DNA of 51,212 nucleotides from Arthrobacter bambusae (GCF_030812595.1 NZ_JAUSSZ010000019.1:1-51212), one strand, 5' to 3'. Numbered from the stretch's first letter, positions 15,652 through 24,664 are shown. Translations and numbers: made by a program. Notes: generated by a model from the letters alone, not told the origin.

Positions 15652-17118
15652 TTAGCCTGCGTGTTGCTCGGCGAGAGCCCGATGGCGGCGGGCCGGGGAC
15701 GCCGCCACCAGCAGGGCCGCGATTGCCACGGCAGCGCTCAGGACCAAACCGGGCCTGTACTGATCGAGCATGGCTGCAGCGCTGGCGGTGCTGCTTGTGC
15801 CGTCGCCTTGTCCGTGGCCGCTGACCAGGGCAGTGGTCACGGCGAGGACCAAAGCGGCGCCAACCTGCGTGCTTGTCTGGATGAGTCCGGCGGCCAGCCC
15901 CTGCTCCGAATCCCGGATCCCGGCGGTGGCCTGGACATTGATGGACGGGAAAGCCAACGCAAATCCGATACCCAGCAGGATGACCGAGGGAAGGATGTCC
16001 AGCGCGTAGTTGGGTGAGGTTCCCACCCGGAGGAACAAGAGGTAGCCCAGCCCCATGGCGGTCAAGCCGGTGAGGATAAGCTTCGGGGCGCCGAATTTCT
16101 CGATGAACCTGTCCGCGAAGGGCGCGCTCGTTGCCACCAGAAGCCCTGTGGGAAGCAAGGCAAGAGCCATGCCCAGGGGAGACCAGCCGAGCACCGACTG
16201 CAAGTACATGGTGAGGATGAACTGGAAGCTCAGGTAGGAACCGAACAATCCGATAGCACTCAGGTTGGCGCGGGCGACCCAGCCTTCGCGAAGGATGCCA
16301 AAGCGGATGAGGGGGTGCTTGACGCGGTTTTCAATGACGGCGAAGGTTGCCAGGACGGCAGCAGAGATGGCGAATCCGGCGATTGTTGCCACAGATCCCC
16401 AGCCCTTCTCCGGAGCTGAAACCAAGGTGTACACGAGGCCGAGCATGCCGAGCGCGAGGGTGACTGCTCCCCAAACGTCGTGGCCGCTTTCTTCCGTGGA
16501 CGGCTTGTCCTTGGGAATGAACAGCATGCCGAGAAGCACGACGGCGACGGCGATCGGTACCGATACCAGGAAGGTCCAGCGCCAGCTCAAGCTGGTCATG
16601 AGCCCGCCGACAACCAGTCCCAGCGAAAAGCCGCTCGCGCCGAAAGTGGTGAAGATGGACAGCGCCTTGTTGCGCTCGCGGCCTTCAGCGAAGTTGGTAG
16701 TGATGATGGAGAACCCGGTAGGGGCCGTGAACGCCGCCGCCAGGCCTTTGATGAAGCGCGTGGCGATCAACAGGGTGGGATCGTTCACGAGGCCGCCGAG
16801 GAGCGACGCCGCGGCGAACACGGTCAAAGCGATCAGGAAGATCCGACGCCGGCCCAGCAGGTCCGCGAGCCGGCCGCCAAGGAGCAGCAGGCTCCCGTAG
16901 CCCAGGACATAGGCGGAAACGATCCACTGCAGGGAATCGGTTCCGAGGTGGAGTTCATGGCCGATGGAGGGAAGGGCTACTCCAACCATGGACACATCGA
17001 GGCCGTCGAGGGCCAGGACTGTGCACACCACCATGAGGAGCAGCCATTGGGCGCGGGTCCAGCTCACGGGTGCATGGAGCTGCTCGGCGGGTCTGACGAG
17101 GGTGCTTGGTGAAGTCAT
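15652..17118 (-). CDS. DHA2-family (EmrB/QacA) drug:H+ antiporter
   Basis: 488 residues from ATG at 17118 (MTSPSTLVRP). It has about 14 hydrophobic segments. LALDGLDVSMVGVALPSI in the first segment is the DHA2 signature (LDxTVVNVALP type), and GGRLADLLGRRRIF is the MFS loop 2-3 motif. It would expel a hydrophobic drug or metabolite in exchange for protons across the cytoplasmic membrane. It is divergent from a marR gene at 17216, with a perfect palindrome between them, and so is probably repressed by that regulator. The substrate cannot be predicted. Confidence 0.88.
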   Translation of the reverse strand: MTSPSTLVRPAEQLHAPVSWTRAQWLLLMVVCTVLALDGLDVSMVGVALPSIGHELHLGTDSLQWIVSAYVLGYGSLLLLGGRLADLLGRRRIFLIALTVFAAASLLGGLVNDPTLLIATRFIKGLAAAFTAPTGFSIITTNFAEGRERNKALSIFTTFGASGFSLGLVVGGLMTSLSWRWTFLVSVPIAVAVVLLGMLFIPKDKPSTEESGHDVWGAVTLALGMLGLVYTLVSAPEKGWGSVATIAGFAISAAVLATFAVIENRVKHPLIRFGILREGWVARANLSAIGLFGSYLSFQFILTMYLQSVLGWSPLGMALALLPTGLLVATSAPFADRFIEKFGAPKLILTGLTAMGLGYLLFLRVGTSPNYALDILPSVILLGIGFALAFPSINVQATAGIRDSEQGLAAGLIQTSTQVGAALVLAVTTALVSGHGQGDGTSSTASAAAMLDQYRPGLVLSAAVAIAALLVAASPARRHRALAEQHAG

Positions 17119-17132
17119 GCAAATCAATCTAT

Positions 17133-17180
17133 ATGACGCGTCATTCAATGACAAGGAATATGATGGGGAATTTTATGACG
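17133..17180. promoter_or_regulatory. Candidate operator of the MarR/efflux pair
   Basis: ATGACGCGTCAT at 17133-17144 is a perfect 12-bp palindrome 15 bp before the transporter start codon. ATGACG recurs at 17175-17180 and AATGACAA at about 17146. The 97-bp A/T-rich gap is shared by the divergent efflux gene and marR. The palindrome covers the expected transporter promoter region. Confidence 0.5.
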
Positions 17181-17215
17181 TGGACTTTATTTACGGTTTC
17201 GACTAGAATCTGGGA

Positions 17216-17596
17216 ATGGCAACAACGCAGGATCGCCAGCTGGTTGAGCAATGGCGCAGCATCCAGAACTCGTACTTCCGCACCGCGGCGGCCATTGACC
17301 GCGCACTGGAAGCCAAGTTCGACATCGGCTTGAATGAATTCGAAATCCTCGATCTCGTTGCCGAAAGCGTTGACTCCGCCTGCCGCATGAAGGCCCTCGG
17401 GGAGCGGACACCCATGACCCAGAGCGCCGTCTCCAAGGTGGTTGACCGCCTGGAGAAAGCCGGGCTCGTATCCCGCATGACCTGCGCGGACGACCGCCGA
17501 TCGCTGTACCTCGAGCTGACCGACGCCGGCCGCGCGCTGCATTCGGATGCCGCCGTCGAGCACCGTGCGCTGCTGAAAGAGAACCTGGGCGAGTAG
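17216..17596 (+). CDS. MarR-family regulator of the adjacent efflux pump
   Basis: 126 residues, short for the family because the C-terminal dimerisation helix is abbreviated. The winged helix is clear: FDIGLNEFEILDLVAES, then TPMTQSAVSKVVDRLEKAGLVSR (recognition helix, about residues 65-87) and the wing DDRRSLYLELTDAGRAL. It is divergent from the DHA2 transporter and so probably represses it until an inducer binds. The ATG at 17216 has only a weak ribosome site, and the message may have a short leader. Confidence 0.88.
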   Translation: MATTQDRQLVEQWRSIQNSYFRTAAAIDRALEAKFDIGLNEFEILDLVAESVDSACRMKALGERTPMTQSAVSKVVDRLEKAGLVSRMTCADDRRSLYLELTDAGRALHSDAAVEHRALLKENLGE

Positions 17597-17728
17597 CCCG
17601 CCTCTTTCCGATGAGTGGTTAGCGGGCGGGCCAAGTAAAAAGTCGAGTGTTCCCATTCGATTTCATAGCGGCCACAATGGGACAAGCGCGCCCGTACTTG
17701 GGGATGAGCGCCTGTCTCAGGAGCCGCT

Positions 17729-19174
17729 GTGGGAAAGCATCATGAGTCTGGCCAGATTGTCGATCTGGTACTCACAAGAAAATTCGGCCGGGTCCTCTCG
17801 GCTTGCTTCCTTGCTGTCGTGGTGATGCTGGCCTTTGGTTTCCAGGGCCCGCGCGTGGCTGAACCGGCAAGCGACGGATCGTCTGCCGCGGGCCAGGTTG
17901 AGCCTGGCATGCTACCCACGGACGGTGCCGCAGCCAGCGCGCAGGGGATCGTGCCGCGGGGCCCGTCATCGGCCCCGGTCGCGGCAGGGGACAGAGCCGT
18001 GGTGTCTTTTGAACGATCCCCGGTCCAAACCCTCGACAAGAACGGCGTGGGCACTCTGAATGTCGCGTCGAGTTCCCTCGACCGTCCCCCCGCCGGGAAA
18101 CTGTACGCGCCGCTGGAAGTTCTGGTTCCGAGCTCTCCCTTCGGGTTGAGGATCGATCCCATCACCGGATTGCCGGACGAATTCCACTGGGGCCAGGACT
18201 TCGCGGCGGCTTGCGGCACCCTCGTCTACGCAGCCGACTCGGGCGTCGTCCGGGCCGTGGGATGGCACCCGTGGGGCGGCGGAAACCGCGTGGAAATTGA
18301 TCACGGCAATGGCCTGGTCACCACGTACAACCACCTGCAGGGAATCGCCGTCGTCAAGGGACAATCGGTGCGGGTGGGCGAGGTCATCGCCAGGGTGGGA
18401 ACCACGGGTTCCTCGACTGGTTGCCACTTGCACTTCGAGACGATTCTCAACGGCGTCTACACCGACCCGATGAAATGGACGTTCCTGCTCACCAAGCAGG
18501 TGGATCCCCTTGGAGATATCCCGATGGTCAGCTACCAGCCGGGCTCAGCCACAGCGACCTCGGCAGGGTCTGTCTGGTCCATCCCCGGAGCGGTGCCGAC
18601 TGACCCGGGTGCCGTGCCCTCCGGACAGGCAGTGACCGGCGGGGTGCAGGAAACCAAGGTCGTGGCGCCGAGCCCGTCCGCTGCGTCCATGCAGACGCCG
18701 ACGACGGCACCCACCGGTAGTCCGAAGACCCCCAGCCCGACGGCGACGCCGTCGCCGACACGGACGCCTACTCCGACCCCGACCCCGACATCCACTCCGA
18801 CACCGACAGGTACGAAGCCCGGGACAGGAACGCCGGCCGGGACCCCGACGCCTACGCCTACTGGGACGCACACGCCGTCGCCGACCCCAAGCAAGACCCA
18901 GAGCAGCACCCCGAGCCAACCTCCGACGCGAGCGCCGGTGGTGACCCAGGCTCCGGTCGTGACGCAGGCTCCCGTCGTGACCCAGGCGCCGGTGGTGACC
19001 GCACCGCCCACGGCGGCGCCGACGTCGGGCCTTCCCGCTCCAGTTCCGACCGGGACTCACACCCAGTCAGTCCCGCCCGGGACGCCCGCTCCCGCCGGAC
19101 CTACGCCGTCCGCGCCCACCAGCGCCACGCCGTCGGCCACGTCCACCACCAAACCGACCGTTCCCAAGCCTTAA
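17729..19174 (+). CDS. Secreted or membrane-anchored M23-family peptidase with Pro/Thr-rich tail
   Basis: 481 residues from GTG at 17729, preceded by AGGAG. There is one N-terminal hydrophobic segment (about 19-38), a linker, then an M23 (lysostaphin/LytM) domain at about 128-255. Zinc ligands are H153 and D157 in HWGQD and H235 in HLHFE, with H233 and H202 (YNHLQG) as further active-site residues. M23 enzymes cut peptide bonds in peptidoglycan cross-links. Residues about 320-481 are a PT-rich low-complexity tail with four tandem APVVTQ/A units, probably a wall-spanning linker or glycosylated stalk. No wall-binding domain or sorting signal is seen. It stands alone; no riboswitch is evident in the 132-bp leader region. 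Confidence 0.85.
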   Translation: MGKHHESGQIVDLVLTRKFGRVLSACFLAVVVMLAFGFQGPRVAEPASDGSSAAGQVEPGMLPTDGAAASAQGIVPRGPSSAPVAAGDRAVVSFERSPVQTLDKNGVGTLNVASSSLDRPPAGKLYAPLEVLVPSSPFGLRIDPITGLPDEFHWGQDFAAACGTLVYAADSGVVRAVGWHPWGGGNRVEIDHGNGLVTTYNHLQGIAVVKGQSVRVGEVIARVGTTGSSTGCHLHFETILNGVYTDPMKWTFLLTKQVDPLGDIPMVSYQPGSATATSAGSVWSIPGAVPTDPGAVPSGQAVTGGVQETKVVAPSPSAASMQTPTTAPTGSPKTPSPTATPSPTRTPTPTPTPTSTPTPTGTKPGTGTPAGTPTPTPTGTHTPSPTPSKTQSSTPSQPPTRAPVVTQAPVVTQAPVVTQAPVVTAPPTAAPTSGLPAPVPTGTHTQSVPPGTPAPAGPTPSAPTSATPSATSTTKPTVPKP

Positions 19175-19270
19175 GCCGTCGCATTCCTTTGGAACCCGCC
19201 CAACCGCCCGCCGAGCGTAGACTCGAATGCGGCGGTTTGCCGAGGTTCCGCATCGTAAGGAAGCAATTCA

Positions 19271-19756
19271 ATGTCCCCCCTCTACAACATCCCCTTGACG
19301 TTCAATGACGGCTCCCAGGCCGACTTTGGGCGTTTCGAGGGCAAAGCCGTACTGGTTGTCAACGTGGCTTCGAAGTGTGGTTTCACGCGCCAGTACTCGG
19401 GACTGGAAGAGCTCTACCGCAGATACCGTGACCGGGGATTCGAGATCCTTGGTGTGCCATGCAACCAGTTTGCCGGCCAGGAAAGGGGTTCCGATGCCGA
19501 GATCGCGGAGTTCTGCCAGCGCAACTTCGGAGTCTCGTTCCCGCTCGCGAGCAAGACCAAGGTCCGGGGCAAGCAACAGCATCCCCTGTATGCCGAGCTG
19601 ACCCGTACGGCCGACGGCTCCAAACCGCAGAAGGTGAAGTGGAACTTCGAAAAGTTCCTGGTGAGCCGCGAAGGCGAGGTGCTCGCCCGGTTCCCGTCCG
19701 CCGTCGAGCCCGATTCCGAAAAGCTCATCGAGGCACTCGAAGAAGCGCTCGCCTAA
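19271..19756 (+). CDS. Glutathione peroxidase family thiol peroxidase
   Basis: 161 residues, the normal length. The peroxidatic cysteine is C36 in NVASKCGFT, with Q70 (NQFAGQE) and W124/N125 (KWNFEKFL) completing the catalytic set. C82 (FCQRNF) takes the position of the resolving cysteine in yeast Gpx3, so this is a Cys-type, probably thioredoxin-dependent, peroxidase that reduces hydroperoxides in the cytoplasm. AAGGAAG lies 7 nt before the ATG. No obvious operon partner. Confidence 0.95.
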   Translation: MSPLYNIPLTFNDGSQADFGRFEGKAVLVVNVASKCGFTRQYSGLEELYRRYRDRGFEILGVPCNQFAGQERGSDAEIAEFCQRNFGVSFPLASKTKVRGKQQHPLYAELTRTADGSKPQKVKWNFEKFLVSREGEVLARFPSAVEPDSEKLIEALEEALA

Positions 19757-19932
19757 GCCAGCAGGAGTGCGCCCCGAGGTGCTCGATCCTGTGGGCGGGG
19801 ATCACGGGGGAGTACGAGTAATTTTCCAACATTCCGACGGTAAGTTACCCTACGTTAGCCTTTTGTCTGGTTGGATTGGCTTTATTGGGACTGAAACTGG
19901 AGGCGCCGTCTCCTACCGACCCGAAGGTAGTA

Positions 19933-20874
19933 ATGGAGCTCATCGAGGCCGAGCACCCGCGGCCAGGACACATACTTCTGCACCTTAGCGACTCCCATTT
20001 GTTGGGAGGGTCGGAACCCCTTTACGGTTCGGTCGACAGCGAAGCCCACCTTCGGCAGCTCTTTTCGGAAGTGCACGCGTCGAAGGTCCGGCCCGACGCC
20101 GTGATTTTCACGGGCGACCTCGCCGATCAGGGTGAGCCCGGTGCCTACGCCAAACTCCGCTCAATCGTCGAGCCTGCCTGTCGCGAGATGGGCGCACGGG
20201 TGATCTGGGCGATGGGAAACCATGATGACCGTGCCAATTTCCGTGCAGGCCTGTTCGACCAGAGCGACAATGACGCCCCGGTGGATCACAGCTACTTCGT
20301 CAACGGGCTGCGGATCATCACGCTGGATACCTCCGTGCCTGGCTTCCATCATGGTGAGCTGAGCCAGAGCCAGCTGGACTGGTTGGGATCGGAGCTCGCA
20401 ACACCTGCCCCGGACGGCACCATCCTTGCACTTCACCACCCACCGGTCCCGAGCGTCCTGGATCTCTCCATCCTCGTGGAGCTTCGCGGCCAAGCGGCCC
20501 TGGCCGACGTCGTGCGCAACTCGGACGTCCGTACGATCCTGGGCGGTCACCTGCACTACTCCACCACAGCCATGTTCGCGGGTGTTCCGGTGTCGGTGGC
20601 TTCCGCGAGCTGCTACACGCAGGACCTCAACGTTCCGCAGGGCGGCACCCGCGGCCGGGATGGCGCCCAGGCATTCAACCTGGTGCACGTCTACGAGCAG
20701 ACGATCGTGCATTCGGTGGTGCCGTTGGGCAAGTCGCCGACTGTCGGCGAGTACGTCAGCCCGGAAGCAACCCGGCGTCGGCTGGCCGAAGCCGGCATCA
20801 GGATTCCGCAGCGTCCTACGCACGAACGCGGTTCCAGGGCCGACGCCAAGCACCCGGAAATGACCCGCCGCTAG
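19933..20874 (+). CDS. Metallophosphoesterase, CpdA-like
   Basis: 313 residues from ATG at 19933, chosen because GAAGG precedes it and homologues begin near MELIEAEHPRP; the frame opens earlier at a TTG. The calcineurin-like dimetal site is complete: D20 and H22 (LSDSH), D62 (GDLAD), N96 and H97 (GNHDD), then LALHHPP and GGHLHYS. This order is that of the 3',5'-cyclic nucleotide phosphodiesterase CpdA and related class III enzymes. The last 40 residues are a basic tail. Substrates other than cAMP (other cyclic nucleotides, phosphodiesters) are equally possible. It ends 5 bp from the convergent Stealth gene. Confidence 0.85.
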   Translation: MELIEAEHPRPGHILLHLSDSHLLGGSEPLYGSVDSEAHLRQLFSEVHASKVRPDAVIFTGDLADQGEPGAYAKLRSIVEPACREMGARVIWAMGNHDDRANFRAGLFDQSDNDAPVDHSYFVNGLRIITLDTSVPGFHHGELSQSQLDWLGSELATPAPDGTILALHHPPVPSVLDLSILVELRGQAALADVVRNSDVRTILGGHLHYSTTAMFAGVPVSVASASCYTQDLNVPQGGTRGRDGAQAFNLVHVYEQTIVHSVVPLGKSPTVGEYVSPEATRRRLAEAGIRIPQRPTHERGSRADAKHPEMTRR

Positions 20875-20878
20875 CGGA

Positions 20879-22462
20879 CTACTTCTCCCACGGGGCCTTG
20901 ACGGGGAAGTACTTCTCCATGAAGTCCGTCACGAGTCCGGCCCGTTCATCGGCCGCCACTTCGGGGAAGCTGCCGTCGTTGAGGCAGAAGAAGTCCACGT
21001 TGCGTTTGGCGAGCAACGTGGGCAGATAGTGGAGCCCGGACCACAGGGTGGTATCCACATACCTGACTTTTGCCGACGTCTGCGTCACTGCCCGCCCGGT
21101 GAGCAATGAGTAATAGTGGTAGAACGAGTTGGTCACGGAGATGTTGTCCGCCGCACGGAACCTGCTGGCCGCCGTCTTGGCGAACTCGTTCGGAAACTCG
21201 CGCTCCATCTCTGCGATCACGCTGCGTCGAAGAGGCGCGGCGGTGTGCTCCAGATGGCGTGTGGTGATCCGCCCGAAGCGCTCCCGGAGGAGCTTCCTGT
21301 TGACGCGGGCCGCGTTTTCGAAGCCGCTGCGCTCGGCGTCGTTCTCTCCCAGCCCGATCCGGGTGGAGGCTTCGATGAACTTCGTGATTCCGCCGGGAGT
21401 GAAGAACATGTCCGGTGCTACGGGCCGGCCGAAGAACATGTCGTCATTGGAATACAGGAAGTGCTCGGAAAGACCCTCAATGTGGTGCAGCTGGGATTCC
21501 ACGGCTTGGGAATTGTGGGTGGGCAGCACTGTGGGGTCCTTGAAGAACTCCTCGCTGCGTACGATCTTGACGCTCGGGTGCTCGGCAAGCCATTCCGGCG
21601 CGGGAGAGTCCGTGGCGATATAGATCCGGCGTATCCAGGGTGCATACATGTAGACGGAGCGCAGGGCATATTTGAGCTCGTTGATTTGCCGGAAGCGGGC
21701 CTCGTGGGCGTCGCCCTCGCCAACGACTGCGTCTTTCATCTGCTCCCGACGCGCCGCAATGTAGGCGGGGTCATTGCCGTCCACCCATGAAAAGACGATG
21801 TCGACGTCGAACGAGATGTCGCTCGCGTGATCCGCGAACATGTTCTCGATGGTCGGCCAACTTAGCCCGTGGCGTTCCACCGTGCCCCGGACAGCGTCCT
21901 GGCGCAGCATGGTTCGCCGGGTCAAGGAGTTTTCAACCGGCAAGACGAGCTGGTCACCGGCGAACTCCCACAACTCCAGTTGAACGCCGAGCGAGGGGCC
22001 GTATGTCAGCCCGCCTCCGGGTTCGACGCGCGGACGGAAGAGCCGGAAGATCCGGGCCTTCCGGTTGTTGGACAGCTCGCCGTCGGCCACCAGCAAGGTG
22101 GATTTCTTCCTGGCATCCACGGTCATGGAATAGAACGGCTCGTTCCGGAAAGCGGAGACCAAAGCCTGGCGCAGTTTCTTCCGGAGTTTCCAGTCGACGG
22201 CGATCACGGGCCGGTGGTCGTTGCCGCGGACCAGGATGAAATCCAGCCCGGCCGACTCCAGTGCAGCCCGGATGACGAGAAGGTCTTCGACCATCGCCTG
22301 CTGCGGAGTGCGGTTCTGGTTCAGCAAGCTATAACGGCCGCGTTGGCGAACGACGTCGGCGCGGTGCTTCAGGCGCGCGTCGACTGCGGGCGACGTCGGT
22401 TCGGGAACGACCGCATCGTCGTCGGATGCGGGGCTACCGAAGTAGATTGCTTGCTGGTCCAT
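20879..22462 (-). CDS. Stealth-family sugar-phosphate transferase
   Basis: 527 residues, soluble. Four conserved Stealth regions are readable: CR1 VDIVFSWVDGNDP (about 220-232), CR2 with QINELKYALRSVYMYAPWIRRIYIATD and THNSQAVESQLHHI, then FLYSNDDMFFGRPV, and a CR4-like C-terminal part with the RFRAADN and YHYYSLLTG segments. Family members (N-acetylglucosamine-1-phosphotransferase, CpsY, SacB) build phosphodiester-linked polysaccharides. It probably makes a wall or capsule polymer. The HAD phosphatase gene ends 53 bp upstream on the same strand, so the two are probably one transcript. No polysaccharide export genes are nearby. Confidence 0.9.
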   Translation of the reverse strand: MDQQAIYFGSPASDDDAVVPEPTSPAVDARLKHRADVVRQRGRYSLLNQNRTPQQAMVEDLLVIRAALESAGLDFILVRGNDHRPVIAVDWKLRKKLRQALVSAFRNEPFYSMTVDARKKSTLLVADGELSNNRKARIFRLFRPRVEPGGGLTYGPSLGVQLELWEFAGDQLVLPVENSLTRRTMLRQDAVRGTVERHGLSWPTIENMFADHASDISFDVDIVFSWVDGNDPAYIAARREQMKDAVVGEGDAHEARFRQINELKYALRSVYMYAPWIRRIYIATDSPAPEWLAEHPSVKIVRSEEFFKDPTVLPTHNSQAVESQLHHIEGLSEHFLYSNDDMFFGRPVAPDMFFTPGGITKFIEASTRIGLGENDAERSGFENAARVNRKLLRERFGRITTRHLEHTAAPLRRSVIAEMEREFPNEFAKTAASRFRAADNISVTNSFYHYYSLLTGRAVTQTSAKVRYVDTTLWSGLHYLPTLLAKRNVDFFCLNDGSFPEVAADERAGLVTDFMEKYFPVKAPWEK

Positions 22463-22515
22463 GTCTGTGATGGCTTTTCTCCGAAAAGGTTGTGGTTGAG
22501 GCGGACTTGGTGGCC

Positions 22516-23424
22516 TTAGCTCCCGAAGGCTTCACGCCAACTGCGCAGGAATGCGCCTCCGGCGTCGTCGTGGATGACGTCCTCGCCCAGGCCGAGATCC
22601 GTGGCCGTAAGAACATCGTAGGGCTTGTTGGGGACGCCGTCCGCCGGCCGGACATCGACGTGTTTGACGCTGTGGTCATTGTGGTGGAGCCAGTCCGCCA
22701 TGGCGTAGTCCGTGCGCGAATCGCCCACTGTCCGCCAGGCCTGCGGGGTGATTCCCTGGGCGGCGAGGAGCTCCACGGCGCGGCTCGCGCCGAGATCCTT
22801 GCCGAGCCGGACGGACTCGATGTCCGTGGAGATGATGGTGGGATCAAGCCGGTAGTCAGCGGTGTCGTCGGATTCCGGCGCGTGGTGATCCAAGAGCGCT
22901 GCGGAGAGCCCGTGCCTGCCCATGAGCTCCAAGGCATCGGCGTCGAAGAGCTTCTGCTCGGCCAGGTAGTCATCGCTTGAAACGTCCAGGTGCTGCTCGA
23001 CAGACACCATGGCGCGCTTTGTCTCATCGAAGAACATGTGGGTGGCGTAGTCCTCTGCCACCATGCGGCGCACGTCGTCGCCGTAGGCCTTCGGAACGGC
23101 CAGATCATGGTCCACGTGGATGGGTCCCGCGCCGCCAGCGGTGTAGCTGAACCACACCGCACCCTTTTCGCAGATCGCGTGGACCACGGTTCCCTCGGGC
23201 ATTCCGGCGGCGATCATGGGTGCCATGACCTGCTCGCGGATGAAAGCGTCCGAACGGCCGGTGTTGAAAATGACGGGGATCCCTGCGGATGCCAGGCCCA
23301 CAAGGTCAGCAATGATTCCGGGCTTCACGTCGCGCGTCACGGGACTCGCGACGGGGCCATCGACGTCGAGGAGGAGTGCGAGGGCGGGAGCAGCCGGGTG
23401 TGTGCCTGGCATTGAAGCAGTCAT
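22516..23424 (-). CDS. HAD-superfamily phosphatase
   Basis: 302 residues. Motif I is LLLDVDG with nucleophile D20 and general acid D22. Motif II is VIFNTGR with a threonine at the usual position. The fourth motif GDSRTDYAMADW is at about 236-247, so the order is that of the Cof/SPP type with a cap between motifs II and III. Such enzymes dephosphorylate sugar phosphates or related metabolites. The 53-bp spacing to the Stealth gene suggests a joint role in handling a phosphorylated glycan precursor. The exact substrate is unknown. Confidence 0.85.
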   Translation of the reverse strand: MTASMPGTHPAAPALALLLDVDGPVASPVTRDVKPGIIADLVGLASAGIPVIFNTGRSDAFIREQVMAPMIAAGMPEGTVVHAICEKGAVWFSYTAGGAGPIHVDHDLAVPKAYGDDVRRMVAEDYATHMFFDETKRAMVSVEQHLDVSSDDYLAEQKLFDADALELMGRHGLSAALLDHHAPESDDTADYRLDPTIISTDIESVRLGKDLGASRAVELLAAQGITPQAWRTVGDSRTDYAMADWLHHNDHSVKHVDVRPADGVPNKPYDVLTATDLGLGEDVIHDDAGGAFLRSWREAFGS

Positions 23425-23594
23425 GAACCCATTCTGTCAGTCCGGCGTGATGGCGGCAGCGGTGTGACGGCCGACGGCGGGAGGCGGCGCCCGTTCAGCC
23501 CGTTTGGTCCGTCAACGATTACCTTTTGGCCACAACCTTGGTGGCCGACTTCTCACAAGTTCCCTTGGGCGCCTTACTTCTTTAGGCTTGCAAG

Positions 23595-23894
23595 GTGATC
23601 TTCAAAGCCGTGGGCGAGGGACGCCCGTACCCTGACCATGGTTTCTCCACGCCCAAGGACTGGGCCTCGCTCCCGCCCCGTCCTGTCCGGCTCGACGAGC
23701 TTGTCACCACCAAGCGCACCCTTGACCTTGAAGCTCTTTTGGCCGAGGACTCTACCTTCTTCGGCGACCTTTTCCCGCACGTTGTGCAGTACCAAGGACT
23801 GCTCTATCTCGAAGACGGCCTCCACCGTGCTGTCCGCACCGCCCTCCACCAGCGAACGGCCATCCACGCCCGGGTGCTCGTGATAGATGGTTAA
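23595..23894 (+). CDS. Small conserved actinobacterial protein (often labelled VapB-type antitoxin)
   Basis: 99 residues from GTG at 23595. The sequence FKAVGEGRPYPDHG, LPPRPVRLDELVTTKRTLDLEALLAEDSTFFGDLFPHVVQYQG and LYLEDGLHRAVRTALHQR belongs to a conserved actinobacterial group that databases sometimes call VapB-like. I see no ribbon-helix-helix or AbrB fold and no PIN-domain toxin beside it, so the antitoxin label looks doubtful. The HRAVRTAL segment recalls ParB-like or nuclease-fold pieces, but weakly. Its stop overlaps the next gene by 8 bp (ATGGTTAA), so it is coupled to a LytR_C membrane protein. Confidence 0.75.
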   Translation: MIFKAVGEGRPYPDHGFSTPKDWASLPPRPVRLDELVTTKRTLDLEALLAEDSTFFGDLFPHVVQYQGLLYLEDGLHRAVRTALHQRTAIHARVLVIDG

Positions 23895-24621
23895 CGAAAC
23901 AATCCCGGAAGAGCAGGTAGCAGTGCCCGAGAACGCGGATCCGAGGAAGAACCGCAAGCGTCCCGGTCGTCAGAAGGACCCGACGATCCTGCACGGGCAT
24001 CGGGTTGTCACCGGTCCGGAACTCCGTGCGACTTTTGCCGATACTCCCGGGCCTGAGAGCCATGCCGGATGGTTCAGCCGGCGGCTCTTGCACGGGATCG
24101 TCCTCGCGCTGCTCGTCGGTGTGGTGGTTGCCGGACTCGTGGGCGCCTGGGCGGTCATGAACGGCGTGATCCGCTTTCCCTCCGCCGCCGCAAGCCCGGC
24201 TCCGGCAGTCGTGTGTCCCACCGCTGTTTTCGACTACATGCCGAATAACAAAATCAGCGTAAACGTCTACAACGCCGCTGGCAGGGCCGGCCTTGCCAAG
24301 GGCGTAGCGGACCAGTTGAAGGCCCGCGGATACAAGGTTGGCACAGTCGACAACACCACCACCAGCTACACCGGCACGGCAATGGTAGTTTCGGGATCCA
24401 GCGGCCAAGCAGCGGCGTTCAACATCCAGAGGAACATCGCGGGCACCGACTACTTCCAGGACCAACGCACGGACGCTTCAGTGGACCTCATCCTGGCCTC
24501 CGGCTTCTCGGCATTGGTACCACCGGAACTCGTGGACAATACCCCCGGCAAGCTCAGTTGTCCCCGCCTGGAGCAGCGGATCGCGGACAACGCGAAGCTG
24601 CCGCTGCTTCCGACGCCTTAG
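23887..24621 (+). CDS. LytR C-terminal-domain membrane protein
   Basis: 244 residues. A charged, basic N-terminus (about 1-65, NRKRPGRQKDPTILHGHRV) is followed by one membrane segment (about 70-92, VLALLVGVVVAGLVGAWAVM). The extracytoplasmic domain has the LytR_C pattern ISVNVYNAAGRAGLAKGVADQLKARGYKVGTVDN at about 118-151, then a DLILASGF strand. It lacks the LCP catalytic domain, so it probably binds or assists wall polymers rather than attaching them. It overlaps the preceding small gene by 8 bp, which suggests a fixed pair. Confidence 0.88.
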   Translation: MVNETIPEEQVAVPENADPRKNRKRPGRQKDPTILHGHRVVTGPELRATFADTPGPESHAGWFSRRLLHGIVLALLVGVVVAGLVGAWAVMNGVIRFPSAAASPAPAVVCPTAVFDYMPNNKISVNVYNAAGRAGLAKGVADQLKARGYKVGTVDNTTTSYTGTAMVVSGSSGQAAAFNIQRNIAGTDYFQDQRTDASVDLILASGFSALVPPELVDNTPGKLSCPRLEQRIADNAKLPLLPTP

Positions 24622-24664
24622 CCCCGCGGCCCTGGCCCCCCCGGCCGGCCCTGGCCCCGCAGCC

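Noticed and set aside
17597..17728. Riboswitch (c-di-AMP type) before the M23 peptidase gene
   Set aside because: I could not match the conserved core of that riboswitch; only a weak GC hairpin after marR is visible.
23595..23894. Toxin-antitoxin module
   Set aside because: The partner gene encodes a LytR_C membrane protein, and no PIN or RelE-type toxin is adjacent.
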